From Bemisia tabaci (Eukaryota > Arthropoda > Insecta > Hemiptera > Aleyrodidae), in NCBI RefSeq assembly GCF_918797505.1, contig NC_092793.1, positions 79,605,912 to 79,669,911 on the forward strand: a DNA stretch of 64,000 bases, in the 5' to 3' direction. Below, in pieces: positions 42,325-54,297 of this stretch (position 1 is its first letter; each line of letters starts with the position of its first letter). A model generated the notes under the pieces. It had not been told where the DNA came from, did not search any database, and saw only the letters and a program-made list of their open reading frames with translations. Position numbers and translations under genes: made by a program.

Positions 42325-43504
42325 AGGCGAGAAAGCAACCGGTGGCTGCTTGAAGAAGGTATCCACGTTATGAGTAAATTTCATGGATGTTTCTTAGCGG
42401 GAACATAATGGCAACAATGTGAAAGTCTTGTTTCGGGGCGAAAACTTTCCGGAATTAGTTGAGCGCCTTTGACACCTTTCCCGGATTCCATTGTGATTCC
42501 AGTCATTTTTGTGTTGGCTAAGCGGGCAAGCGTCCTCACCCCTCCGTTCGCGCCCACAACCGCGAGTTATTTGTTCAAATGAAGTGGTAGTCCCTCTCTC
42601 CCATTGTTGCGTTTTTAATTTGTTGCCCCGCGTAATGTGCTGTTTCCACATGATTATTAAATATTTTGACAGGCGGAAATATCCCCAGCGTCCGTTGCTG
42701 ACGTCACCCTGTATAAATCCCAGTATTCACACTCTCTTAGGATATACTCCCAGTTTCTCGCCCAACTTGGCAGCCTTTGCCCTTCTTCATTATGCTTAAG
42801 TAGACTCTTTCTCTTGAGAGTCGATTTCGTCGTCAATTTACTCAGTAAAAGCTACGGTAAACATCGAAGGGTAGTTGCGAACACTTTTTTCAGGTTCCCT
42901 CCATTCTTCATTGTAACGTTGACCAACTCTTTCAAAATGAAATTTGAATTTTTTTTTTTTTTTTTTGTGCTGAATTTTATTCATTAGTTTTAATTAATCC
43001 TAAATTTAAAACATGTAAAATTGAAATTTTATCCAAATTTCATCAAATCCAACATTTAGGAAAGTTCCTCTTCAAACTTGCACGAAGGAAACGAATGTCA
43101 ACGGGAAGTCTGGATATTAACTATCGAACAATACATTGGTGCTGTCTAATTAACAATGATTAAATGAAAGAAATGCAATGATGTCATTCGTATAATCTAA
43201 CTAGCATTTGATGTATGTTCAGAATCCTTCTTGTTAATATCTTGTTCAAGAGTTGACCTCTGAACTTTTCATATTGTGAATTGTTTTCTGCATGATATTT
43301 TTATGAGAAAACCTGTGACGTTTATTCTAGTTCAGACCATGCCTAGTAACTCATTCCTACAGCCCCCACGAGCCGATTATTGCAAATTTAAAGTAAGCCG
43401 ATGAGACATCGAAATGCGATGTATTTCAGGATTAAGATAGGGCTTAGTTTTGTCTTATCAGGCCGATATATTTTCATTAATCAGACCACTGGGGTTTCTC
43501 GCTA

Positions 43505-43648
43505 ATTGGACTACATACTGTAAAAAGGAATCACTAATTTTGGTTCATCTATGAAAGCACCTGCCTACGAGAGGAATCAAATGACATCTATTTTCTCTCT
43601 AACATGAACCAGAAATAGTTGTTTTTACTGCAAAATGTAGTTCAACTG
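43505..43648. mobile_element. Short MITE with GGACTACATTTTGCA ends
   Basis: About 144 bp, left TTGGACTACATACTGTAAAA, right GCAAAATGTAGTTCAA. Confidence 0.7.
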
Positions 43649-43689
43649 GAGTTCAGTTTCGACAGCATTGCGAGTAAAACAGCAGGTGT

Positions 43690-43770
43690 CCGAGGAAATC
43701 CGTAGCGCCTTCATTTATTCTCATCAGCAACACGCACATCCAACGAGCACGAATTGTTGTATTCAGGGGC
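43690..43770 (-). repeat. Diverged unit of the CAGAGATACAACTATTCGT repeat
   Basis: Plus strand keeps GCGCCTTCATTTATTCTC and GAGCACGAATTGTTGTATTC. Confidence 0.5.
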
Positions 43771-45639
43771 TGTTTTCAAATGCCATGTCGTGGGGTCTTC
43801 AACAGAGGTATATCTGTTGAAAAACGAAAAATCTCTCGTCCAATTTGTATGTCTATTATAAACCACAGTATTGTTGCCTCTTTTTTTTCAAAACGAGCAC
43901 ATGACAAAAATATTTCTGAGACAATATTGACGATCACATCCTTTTTCGCGTAGTTTGAGAAACGAGAGAAGTTACAACTTTTCCATCAAACGTAAAAAAT
44001 GATCAATAAAAATGTAAATGCATGGCATAGAGTTCTATCAAGGAGGCAGTGTACTGTATTTTTACGATGCATTAATACATTTTCCGTTCAATGCTTGTTT
44101 TTTTCTGTTCTATGTTATCTTTTCCAACAGATGGAATCAGATTCATTGCCATTGCAGGGTAAATTAAAGATAAGCCTATATTTTTTCAACCCTCAGCATG
44201 AGAAATTTCACCCCTCCATTGATAATTGTTATATTTTCTTTAAAGAACTTCACTCATACAGGGAAGAGCGAAAGTGTATTTATTTTAAAAAGTGCCCCAA
44301 CATCTATAGCTACTTATGCTACTTTGAGAACAAACTTACCTAATGAAACTCTCCGTCAGATTTTTTTGTTGAAGATCCAGTTTGCACCACTTCGATTATC
44401 ACAGCCGTAGTTGAATTAGGGCAATCCCGCACAAAAATATACCCTCAAGTAAGTTCAAATTCACTCTTGTGATTTTAGTTTAAACGCACAAATCATTATT
44501 GTTAAGTTATCAAAGAATTCAGTCACGCAATCAAAAAAAGACGGGAGCATCTCGACGATTAGATGCCGACTTAATTACGATACTTTATTTACACATTTCA
44601 AGGGACGAGCTTAGATAAATTTGAAAATTCCTTCTATCCTTTTATCGTTAAAGGGAATGATAAAAAATGGAAATAGAAATGATAAACATTAGTTATACTT
44701 TCTGGTATTACTTAATAACAAAAAAAATGAGTTTATTGAATTTTAAAGGCTGAATTTTGATGTAGGTCGATAAGCTTAATGCGTCAAAAATTATGCTAGT
44801 ATGAGCAAAAAAGAAGTATGTGATAGATCATCTGAATTATTACAAGAGAAGTCGCGGCTGTTACTTAACTACCTCGAGGCAAGCTTTGAGTTCAAAAGCA
44901 GATTTTTTAAAAAAAACTTCGGAGAATCCCGACTTGAACTTGATGTTTTAATGCCAGCAGTAATCATTTCGTAAAAAAGTACTATGCATCATGGAGTTGC
45001 AACGAATTCAATGAGTTTTTCCCAGGCATACAACACGTGTGCTACTAGAATTGTTATATAATCCAAATTCTCAGAGAGACCTGCTTTTCAATATTGAGTT
45101 GAAAAGACCTTTGTTAAAAAGTACAAATCATATGAGCCACGAATATAAAGCTACGCGATTCAAAAACAGAATTTCAGGAGGAAAGTCATCGCTTTAAATT
45201 CTTAGAAGCCTTTGCCGTGGCGGAGACAACGAACAAAGAAAATCAAAGTTTTTGCACCGTAATCCGCATTATTAAAAGCTTCGGAGGCAGCTATTCCAAA
45301 GTAGGCGTAAAGTATTGTGCACGGATGAGCTGGCATAGATTACACACAACGCACTAATTTTTTTTAGATATTTTTAGTCTTCAAAACGAGGAAATTCTAT
45401 TCACAAAACCCGAACACGCACCAGGACAAAATTCGAAAAAAATGAGCTTTCACGTAACCAGCAGCTAAAAGAGCAACTCGAATACAACAAATGTCGGTTG
45501 AATAACATACGAGAAAACCACTTTTCACAAAGCTACAGGGTGTGTTATCAGTAAAAGTTTCGCGTTATCAGTAGCCGAAGAATCACTCAGAAACGTATTT
45601 TGCGGGAATATGAGTGGGTGCTGTACGGCGAAGTGCGGT

Positions 45640-46084
45640 CATTAAAGCGCGGCTTATTAGGGATCAACAGGGCGACCCACGGACAATGGAGGAGACAAAA
45701 AACGCATGGGCAACAAAGAAGCGGGAGCGAGCGCGGGTGTTATCAGCGAAAGTGCGAGCTTTGGGAGCTTATCAGAGCTTGGGCGGCGGTTGAGCGCAGC
45801 ATCCACGGGAGACTGGACGCGGTGGTGCGGCGGCGGGACAGCGCCGGGGATCTGGGCCGCCCCCGAGCGGGCCAATGGGGGCGCACGACGCCGGCCGGAC
45901 GCCCCGCACCCATTGGCCCGCGCGGCGCAGCGCCGCCGCGACGCCGGCCTCCCGGCCGACCCGACCCGGGAGCACCTCCGAGCTCGTTCCCCGTTCACTC
46001 GCCCGCTCATCCCGCCCCGCGACTCCCGCCAGCCCCGCAGATAATTAAGCTCGCGCGCCTAGGCCGCCCGCGCCTGCCTTCATT
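45640..46084. promoter_or_regulatory. CpG-rich island, candidate promoter or enhancer upstream of Sox
   Basis: About 440 bp of strongly GC- and CpG-rich sequence in an AT-rich setting, 7.3 kb upstream of Sox exon 1. It contains GCCAATGGGG and the inverted CCCATTGGC (CCAAT boxes). TTATCAG (GATA-type, inverted) occurs at 45545, 45565, 45740 and 45779, and Sox-like ACAATGG and ACAAAG motifs lie at about 45683 and 45712. All frames are open across it because of composition, so I do not call a protein here. A 5' Sox exon could lie here, but no junction can be shown. Confidence 0.45.
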
Positions 46085-46340
46085 ACTGCCTCGCTAAGGA
46101 AAAACGCCGTATGAACATTCGAAATTTGCTAAGTTTCTTCCGAAAAAAAAACGAAATTACTGGGAAAACTGTGAATGTTATTTTCTCAAATTTTCAGACA
46201 ATTTTGTACGCAATTGAATCCAAAATATCTGAAAATTTCAAGGAAGAAATTCTATGAATGATGTCAAAAATACATGTTTTATCAAGGGAAATTTGGCAAC
46301 TCCCGCATGGTCATACGGCATTCTTCCTTAGCACGGCAGT
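46085..46340. mobile_element. CTGCCGTGC MITE, first of a head-to-tail pair
   Basis: Begins ACTGCCTCGCTAAGG directly at the edge of the CpG-rich island and ends TTAGCACGGCAGT, where the next copy begins. Confidence 0.75.
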
Positions 46341-46584
46341 AAGGAAGAAGGCCGTATGAACATTCGAGAGTTGCCGGAGTACTTCTAGTAGAACATGAAT
46401 TTCTGGGGAAATTTATGCACATTTTTCTTTGAAATTTTTAAGCATTTTAGATCAAGTTGAGGACAAAATTGTCTCAGAAATGGGAGGAAAAATATCCAAA
46501 ATTTTTCTTGTAAATTCGGTTTTTATTGAAGGGAATTTGGCAATGTCTGAAGACTCATATGGCTCTCTTCCTTATCACAGCAGA
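46341..46584. mobile_element. CTGCCGTGC MITE, second of a head-to-tail pair
   Basis: Starts AAGGAAGAAGGCCGTATG right after the preceding copy; right end CTCTTCCTTATCACAGCAG is diverged. Any open frame over this stretch is a by-product of the repeat. Confidence 0.7.
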
Positions 46585-48297
46585 TTAGGTCCTAGAAATA
46601 GCTTATGCTCGTCCTTGAGAGGAACGTCGTACAAGCCCTCAGAAATTGCCATATTTCTTCTGGACAGTCAGAGTGCTAACTTTAGTGAGACATTTTCTTT
46701 TTTATCAATGAACTTTAATCGCCATTTGATTTCAGGAATGTGTAAAGAGCTTGATGCAAAAACGACGTTTTCCACCCCCACCTTCGCCCCTCCTCTGGAA
46801 TTTCTTCAAACTTCGTTTATCAATTACTCATACTTGAGCGCTTCTTTCCCCAAATTTTCGGGTTGTTTGACATTTTTTATTGTTGATTGTAAATCCAATA
46901 AGGATTTACTGCGGTTAAAATTGTAAAGAATGTTGGCAAAATTTTGGAAAACTTCTAAGTTCGGTGCGAATTTACCTCAAAATTTGTATTGCCCACATTG
47001 TACTTTGCATTGCATTTTTTTTGTTTTGTATTTTGTACTTTTTGCAGAAATAAATCATTGTAATCCATTGAAATTTAAATGATCCATTGAGATCTCTTAA
47101 ATTGGGGAGAAAGGATGCTTTTATTCACGGAAAATTCTTTTATCAACACATTCTGCTTGATTTAAGAGGAAATTTTCTTGAGAGCAAATTCAAGTATTTT
47201 CTTTTTTCCGTGTGCGTTGAACTTGCATTACTTACAGTCACTGAACAGGAAAAGTTTCATGCAGGTGTCGTCGCGAACGATAGGGCTATGTTTTTATCAA
47301 AAGGTGTAGAAAATCAGTCAAATACAAATTGAAAAACTCTTGGGAGGAAGATTTCTATGGTCACAGAAAACAGAAAACCAGAAAAGCACCTCACGCATTT
47401 TTTTTTTTTTTTTCATACCGCTGTAGCCTTTCTCCTTCTACTTCGGACATGTTCTCTCTGCGTGAAAAGTTTTTGACTGCTCCGTTCAAATTAAAATTCA
47501 AAATGTATATGTATTGTTTCCCCGACTGAAGATCTTTCAAGGAGGCGAATATGGCAAAAATGAAATCAGCACATTTTCTCGATAGAATCGCATTCATCTC
47601 AAAACTTCCCCGGAGCTTTTGAGTATTATTGATGGACGCCAAAGTGCTCAGTTAATTGTATCCGATCATTTTTGAGTACAACCAAACCATGATGGAAGTC
47701 TTTTCACTCTCATTCCTGATCGGATTCAGAGCGTAACAAATAAGTACTCGTCGCAAGGAGCCTCTCTTCCCAAAGAAACATCATCACCGTGAAAATGGAG
47801 ACGTCCCCGCGAAGCCCTCTCTCGGAGACAAGCACCACAATCGAAATTGGCCATGACAAGTCTGAAGTTCAGGTGACGAATTTCACTGGCCCACCCCTCC
47901 TTCCCGGCTACTTTTCCACTTAGCGCACCTTTATGGTGAAAAGCAAGCGAATGATTCCAACGCGATACGATGTTTGCCTAGTCACCGCCCTATTGTATCT
48001 CGGGCAGAGGTGGGGTTGGGGTGGGGGTGGCAGGGGAGCAGAAACGCACAGGTGCGATCCCACCCACCCCTCGGGATCACCCCATCTGCCAGCTGCTTAC
48101 AATAATTGACCTATCACTTCAAGCGCTCGCGAAACGTGGATCACCGCAAGGAGCACTCAGGCTAATGTCGCCTTTAAGCTCCCCCACCCCCTCCCCACTC
48201 CTATTTTTCGATCCAGGCAGTTTTCTATACTCGTAGATGGCAATTTTCAGAGCGTCAAGACGCGTTTGGCGGTCTCATTGAAGAGCGAACAGTTATA

Positions 48298-48544
48298 CTG
48301 CCGTGCTAAGGAAGAACGCCGTATGAGCCTTCAGGCGTTGCCAAATTTCTTTTGATAAATGTCGAATTTTAGGGAATATTTTTAAACTTTTGTCCTTCAA
48401 TTTTATGAAAAATTTTGTTCGTGATTTGATCTGCAGTTTCTGAAAATTTCAAGGAAAAATATGCATTATTAGAAATGAATATTTTCTGAGAGGCAATTTG
48501 GCAACATTCGAATTCTCTTACGGCGTTTTTCCTCAGCACGGCAG
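48298..48544. mobile_element. CTGCCGTGC MITE with 4-bp duplication
   Basis: 247 bp, ends CTGCCGTGCTAAGGAAGAAC and its inverse; TATA flanks both sides. The palindrome extends through most of the element. Confidence 0.85.
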
Positions 48545-50114
48545 TATAGATTTTACCTGGGTTCCCACAATGCGAAACCAACTTTCAATTGTAAGTTCTA
48601 TGAAAATCAGACAGGAACTCACACTGAGATTAAAAGTTCCGTTGTATGGATCATAGAGTATACTCTACGGTTTTTTATACATCGGTCGCACTATTTCGTT
48701 CATGTAACCGTATAGTTCTCAGTTCATGTGTCTCTGATTCGGTTCTCGTAACCGAACTTTCAAATCGAACCGAACTGTGAAAGAAGTCGGTAACCGTACT
48801 CTTTAAGGTGCTTCGTTGTATGAAGCAAAGATTAGCAGGGTTAACGGAACCACATGCACGGTTATGTGGCTCAAAAGCCGCGGTCGATTTGAAACAGAGT
48901 ATCTCGCTCAGATATGACAGATCTTTTTTCTCAGTGTATATGCGAGCTTTTCTCGATTACACATTCTCAAACTTTCAATCACTCTTTTATAAACTTCGTG
49001 TTTCCTCGCTCTAAAGCACTCAATTTCTTGGTGTGCGCTACTCAAAGTAATCAGATATTATTCCCTCGTTGCAGTAATCCAGGCATTGTCTGTTGGTATG
49101 GCGTAACGCTCTCCTCGACACCCCCCCCCCCCCCCCCCCCCTAGAGCCTAGACAACCTGTATACGGGGGAGTATTGTGATCTCAATCCTTTTACTGCAGA
49201 AAAAGTGTGCCGCTCTCTGATTGGTCGGCTACCATGGAGCCCCAAAATTGGACCAATGTAAACAAACCCTAGCCCCTCCGCTCCTATTTTGGCCCAATGT
49301 AAACAAAGAAGATGGCGACGAAGTTCCACAAAGTTCTGGACGTGATTTTGGATTTGATAGACATTTTTATAAATCCAACTTCTGAATTGAGCTCGAATCG
49401 ACCTTTTATGGATATTTTTGCGGAAAATTAAGCTTTGAGTGTGATTATCATTCATTTCTCAGCCGATGATACGTGTTCCTCTCGGTCGGGTTTGTTTATA
49501 TTGGACCAACTTTGGAGCTCCATGATAGCCTAAAACACCAACCAATCAGAAAGCTGTACAGAGATGGCAATACGCTCCCGTATACACGTACTTTACTCCC
49601 CCCCCGCCCAGAGTATTATATGTACTTTAGGGACGGCTCCTAACATGAATAATGGGATCCGACGCCAACGGCACTAAACTGAGAAAAAGAAATAGGGGCT
49701 TTCCAGCCGAGTTTTGCAACTGTGGTGGACTTATTGCTGAGTCAGAGGGCTAATTACCACCTTCCGACGCGACGCGAGCCGGGCACTGAACACCGCGAAT
49801 CGCACTAATAAACATTTAATTTGTTAGCGGCCCATAGTTGCAGCCCAACGCAAAATATTCCCTACTCCACTGGGATTCGGAACTTTTTTCTCCCTGTGAC
49901 ATGGCAAAGAGAGCCTCACCTTTCCGCGGAGACAGAAACCGCTTTGTTAGCACCTATTGTTGCCGCGGCCCGCTTTGTGCGGTGTCATTGTTGGGTGGTG
50001 TGCCACCGGTGAGCTCACTCTTCGAATTTTCTGTCCAACTAATTGTAAGGTGAGGATAATTAAAGCTAGGCTTGCTAATCCGGATTTGTGCGTTGAAGTG
50101 GTGGTCGGAGCTTA

Positions 50115-50367
50115 CTGCCGTGCGAAGGAAAAATGCCGTATGAGCCTCCAGGCGTTGCCAAATTTCTCCTGGCAAATCACTGATTTTCAGGAATACTTTT
50201 GAATATTTGTCTACCGATTTCTCAGATAATTATGTCTGTAATTTGATCTGAAACTTCTGAAAATTCCAAAGAAAAATATCCATAATTTTCCTCAAAAATA
50301 AACATCATATCGAAAGGAATTTGGCAACTCTCGAATGTCCATACGGCGTTCTTCCTTAGCTCGGCAG
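50115..50367. mobile_element. CTGCCGTGC MITE with 4-bp duplication
   Basis: 253 bp, left end CTGCCGTGCGAAGGAAAAAT; CTTA flanks both sides. Confidence 0.85.
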
Positions 50368-50419
50368 CTTAAGCATCCCGTACATTCTGATTGAAGATAT
50401 TTCCACCGAAGCGTCGTTC

Positions 50420-50975
50420 CCACCGCGAAAGAACGCTTTAACTAGATGTCAATGTTGCCAAATTTCCTCTGGCGAATGGAGAGTTTGCACATACAACTTT
50501 TATTTCTCTGAGAGTGCTCAATGAGCTAAGTTGGCAGTGTTTTTCATAATCTTTTTCTGAAATGAGAATTGGAGGAAAATAGATTTAAAAGTGAAAAATG
50601 TACCGCGCCTTGTGACGTCGTCTGGCGGTATTTTTCCATTTAAACACATGAATTTTGGCAGATTAGGTTATTTTATCATATTTCCGCCAATTATTGTTCA
50701 AATTAAAAACCAATGGTATCCTGATGCTCAATTTTCCTAGCAGTTTCATTTTAAATATGAAATTTACACAATTTCAGATGCCTGCAAATTCTCAATTTCA
50801 TTTTTACCAGGAAAATCTTGGGCATTTCTGACTGAAAATTTTACTGATTTTTCTTCTGATATCAAGCAAAAATCAGACAAATCTTGAACAAAAAGTGTAC
50901 GAGTACATTCTTGCAGAAAATTGTTTGAGTCACTTTTGCAACCTTGGATGGAGTTAAGTTCCTTTTTCTGGGAAA
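50420..50975. repeat. Repeat with GAAAGAACG end, enlarged
   Basis: Starts CGAAAGAACGCTTTAACTAG, ends GCAACCTTGGATGGAGTTAA; about 300 bp of extra AT-rich sequence in the middle suggests an insertion. Confidence 0.5.
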
Positions 50976-52140
50976 TTATGAAAATATAGGATAAGAGGTG
51001 GGTGGAAATTTGTTCTAATGGCGTAACAGAAAGTTCGAAACCTTTACACTAAAAATAAAGTTGCTTATTGAAAAATGTAAGGTGTTAGATCCTCCTTCAA
51101 GCTCGCCCAATTCTTTTAAAATGGACTAAGAATAATTACGCTAATCAGTGATAACAGTTTCTCGAAGCATGTGAAACAGCGCAAAATAATAATGGAATCA
51201 GCCATAGTAGGACTCATAACTTTAAGTTACTTAAAATTATACATCATTCAACAAAAAAGTGACTTCAATCACTGACCCTCTGCGGAATCCTTTCAGTTTT
51301 AAGATGTATTTTTTTTCATTTTTAAAAAAGCTTTAACTAATACTGAAAAAAACAAAAAAACCCGCAAATCGGTGAAAATCGGTTAAATTGATGTTGTATA
51401 CTGATTGTCGTCGCAAAATGTATTTTAATGTATGATGTTTACAGGTATTCTGATTTTAACCTAAGTTGGTGCTCCTCATTTTACCTGTCTTGAAACAAAC
51501 ACGTGGTTTTCTTTCAATGGGTTGCGAGTGATATCCATCGCAGATCCGTCGTGTGAACAGTAAGAAATAACAGGGTTAGATCACTAATGAGAAATCCGGT
51601 ACTCATTACCAAACAATCTGTTGGATTGGAACGTAAGATTTATGATTGTAATGATTGTGGTATCATCACTATGAGCAGGCGCTACTCAGCGGAATGGAAG
51701 CTTTAGGTCAGTGAGAGGTGTGTTTTTCATGGTGGCCAGATTCTTCACCGAATTTTATTTGGTCCAAAGTTTTTATGGTTCATTTTTAAGCTTGTCCAAT
51801 AGTTTTTGAATGTTTGTTGGTATTTTTTGAACCAATAGTATACTTAGTCCAGCTAAAAGCAATGATATAAGTGCTGAGATTACGCCAAATAATGAGATTT
51901 AACCCTTAGATGCCCAAGCTGGGTCAAATTGACCACAGGATCGCTGAAATCACGTGCCCCTGGGGTTCTGTGGTTTCAGATGTAGGTCTACAAATACATC
52001 TTAAAAAAGAATAATGTATCAAATTGAAGAAAAAAGTAAAAAAAAAATCAAATATCAGCGCAGCCGAAGGTAGATGAGACCTTTTGGGTCGGGTTTTTTT
52101 AACTTTTCCCCGAACCAGAACGACAGTTCATTAGCAACCT

Positions 52141-52920
52141 GGAGCGGAGCATCATCGCGAGTTCACGCCTCACGCCATAGCGCCTCCAATTTTGCAGATG
52201 CAACACGGACATCCGTCAAGCACGAATAGTTGTATCCCTGCGCCATCATCAACGCGCAATCTTTCTTTTGCTCTATTTCCACTTTTTGTGCGTTCCGTCT
52301 GTCTTATTCGGAGTAGTGCTTCATGGGCTACTTGAGCCAAACAGCCGAACATAAGAGAGACGTAATCGGGCCTTTTTTAAAAACTTTTCTCCCAAATCCT
52401 CCCGACACCTAATTGCCAGAATAAAGCGGAGTTTTGCGAATTCACACCTCGCGCCATCTCGCCTTCAATTTTGCAGATGCAGCACGGACATCCATCAAGT
52501 ACGAATAGTTGTATTCCTGCGCCGTCATCAACCCGTAACCTTTCTCTTGGCTCTATTTCCACTTTTTGTTCGTTCCGTCTGTCTTATTTGTAGTAGTGCT
52601 AAAGTGCTTCAAGGGCTACGTGAGCGAAACAGCCGAACATAGGAGAGATGTAATCGGGCCTTTTATTAAAACTTTTCTCCCAAATCCTCCCGACACCTGA
52701 TTGCCAGAATAAAGCGGAGCATTGCGAATTCACACTTCGCGTCATCGCACCTTCAATTTTGCAGATGCAGCACGGACATCCATCAAGCACGAATAGTTGT
52801 ATCTCTGCGCCGTCATCGAAGTGAGTCCTTTCTCTCACTTTATCTCCATGTTGTGTTGGACCGTTTATCTTATCTGTAGCGGTGCTGAAAGAGCTATACG
52901 TGAGCAACACAGCCAAAGTA
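52141..52920 (-). repeat. Tandem array of three units, about 280-300 bp
   Basis: Three units each hold GATGCARCACGGACATCC, CACGAATAGTTGTAT and a shared trailer with CGTTCCGTCTGTCTTAT. On the minus strand each carries an open frame with [14 protein letters not shown], and in one phase the frames run 60-105 codons. Differences between units inside this core are synonymous. Confidence 0.85.
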
Positions 52921-53811
52921 TATGACTTCGATTTTCTTCACCAAATTAGGTATCGGGTAAAAAAAAATTGAATGTCTAGCGACCTTTTTCATATCTTCAA
53001 ATTAAACCCTTTTTTTCAGTCAACGAAGCAATTTTTATGTTTACAAAGCTCTGAATCGCCTTGTTTGCTAAAGCTTCTTTCAGCAAAAAAGCAGGCTGCT
53101 GCACGAGTCGTTTAGTCTGGAGTGTAGCTGATTTTCGTGATTGATTTTTGCTCGAAATAAGCTATCTCCTCCTGTAATGAGAATGTCAGTTTAAACTGAA
53201 TTTTGACGCGCGTAGGCAAAATCATCAACTCTCCGGTCTACTTAATTAACTTCAATCGGCAGAATAAAAATATATTTTGGGACCAGGTATCGGATGCACG
53301 AACGTGTGTTGGCTCTAATGCCGCTGATTTGATGTGCAATATCTCGATTCGTATATCATCACCGCCCATCACCTAACGAGTAACACACTCGCACACCCAC
53401 GCTCACACGAGCACACCAGCAGGCCGCTTCCCACTCACACGGGGACAAAAGCACCTGAATCAAATCATTTCTCCGCGGCAAAACGGGCGCAATGGTGAAA
53501 AGCGGCGCACAATGGCTACATAAATAAACAGTGGTTGAACACGGGTTTTAGAATAACACACTGATAATAGTAATAATGGAGGCACAGAGAACATGACAAT
53601 GGAGAAAAGAGGCGCTTAGTAACATACGGAAGGAAAATTGATAGAGGGATCCGCGGTTGCCACTTTTGGCGAGCCATTTCTTTGCACGAAAATGAGTCTG
53701 GATACGTTGTTATTTGCTCGTTTCCAATTTATATTGATTCGTCGCGAGTGGCACAAAAAACGCACCTGCGGAGGTGGGGAGGGGGGGCATCACCGCACTA
53801 ATCGTGAGGTC

Positions 53812-54297
53812 GCTCAGGCACGTAGCCAGGGGGGCTTGGGGCTCAAGCCCCCCCCCCCCCCCCCTCGAAATCAGAAAAAGAGAGGGGAGAAAGAAAAATG
53901 AGAGATAGGAAATAAGAAAGGGCAAGGAAGGAAATATGAACCCGTTTAAGGTATCAAAGAAGAGACATCCAAGATGATCCAAAAATTATAGTTTGGAGGA
54001 TGATAATTTTTTGTGTTCAATTGGAAAAAAGAGTTAAATTCATTGCTGTAAAAGACATTTTCTTTTTTCAAGCCGTGCGTTGTTTCAACCATAGAGTCTT
54101 ATGCGTGTCCAGAATCATTATGACGGGATAGTTTTGTCTTATCTTAAAAGTTGGCGTAAAATAATGTCTGACAAGAGTTTTCAGGGGGTGCTTACCAAGC
54201 ATTTACCGAGGGAGGACCCCCACATCCCTCTTTCTCTGAGGACCTAACCCCCCCACCCACCCCCCATCGAAACAAAATCCTAGGTACGTGCCTGAGG
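53812..54297. mobile_element. Element with CTCAGGCACGTAGCC ends
   Basis: 486 bp, left CTCAGGCACGTAGCCAGGGG, right CCTAGGTACGTGCCTGAG. Contains a C17 run (53848-53864). No coding capacity. Confidence 0.75.

Larger units (their letters stand above)
38309..45639. other. Sequence upstream of Sox exon 1; no coding exon seen
   Basis: AT-rich, with a C13 run at 38902-38914, an inverted CA/TG repeat and several short elements listed separately. The small Lys-rich frame at 40766-40948 looks like chance. The stretch 44.4-45.5 kb has no visible feature. Confidence 0.5.

Noticed and set aside
45600..46097. Long frames on both strands in the CpG-rich island
   Set aside because: Several frames on both strands are open at once; the predicted chains are Arg/Pro/Ala-rich low complexity, an effect of GC content.
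46429..46926. 165-codon plus-strand frame
   Set aside because: It begins inside a palindromic MITE and shows no domain or splice support.
51899..51920. TTAACCCTTAGATGCC, piggyBac-like end
   Set aside because: No matching inverted end with TTAA was found nearby, so it is not called an element.
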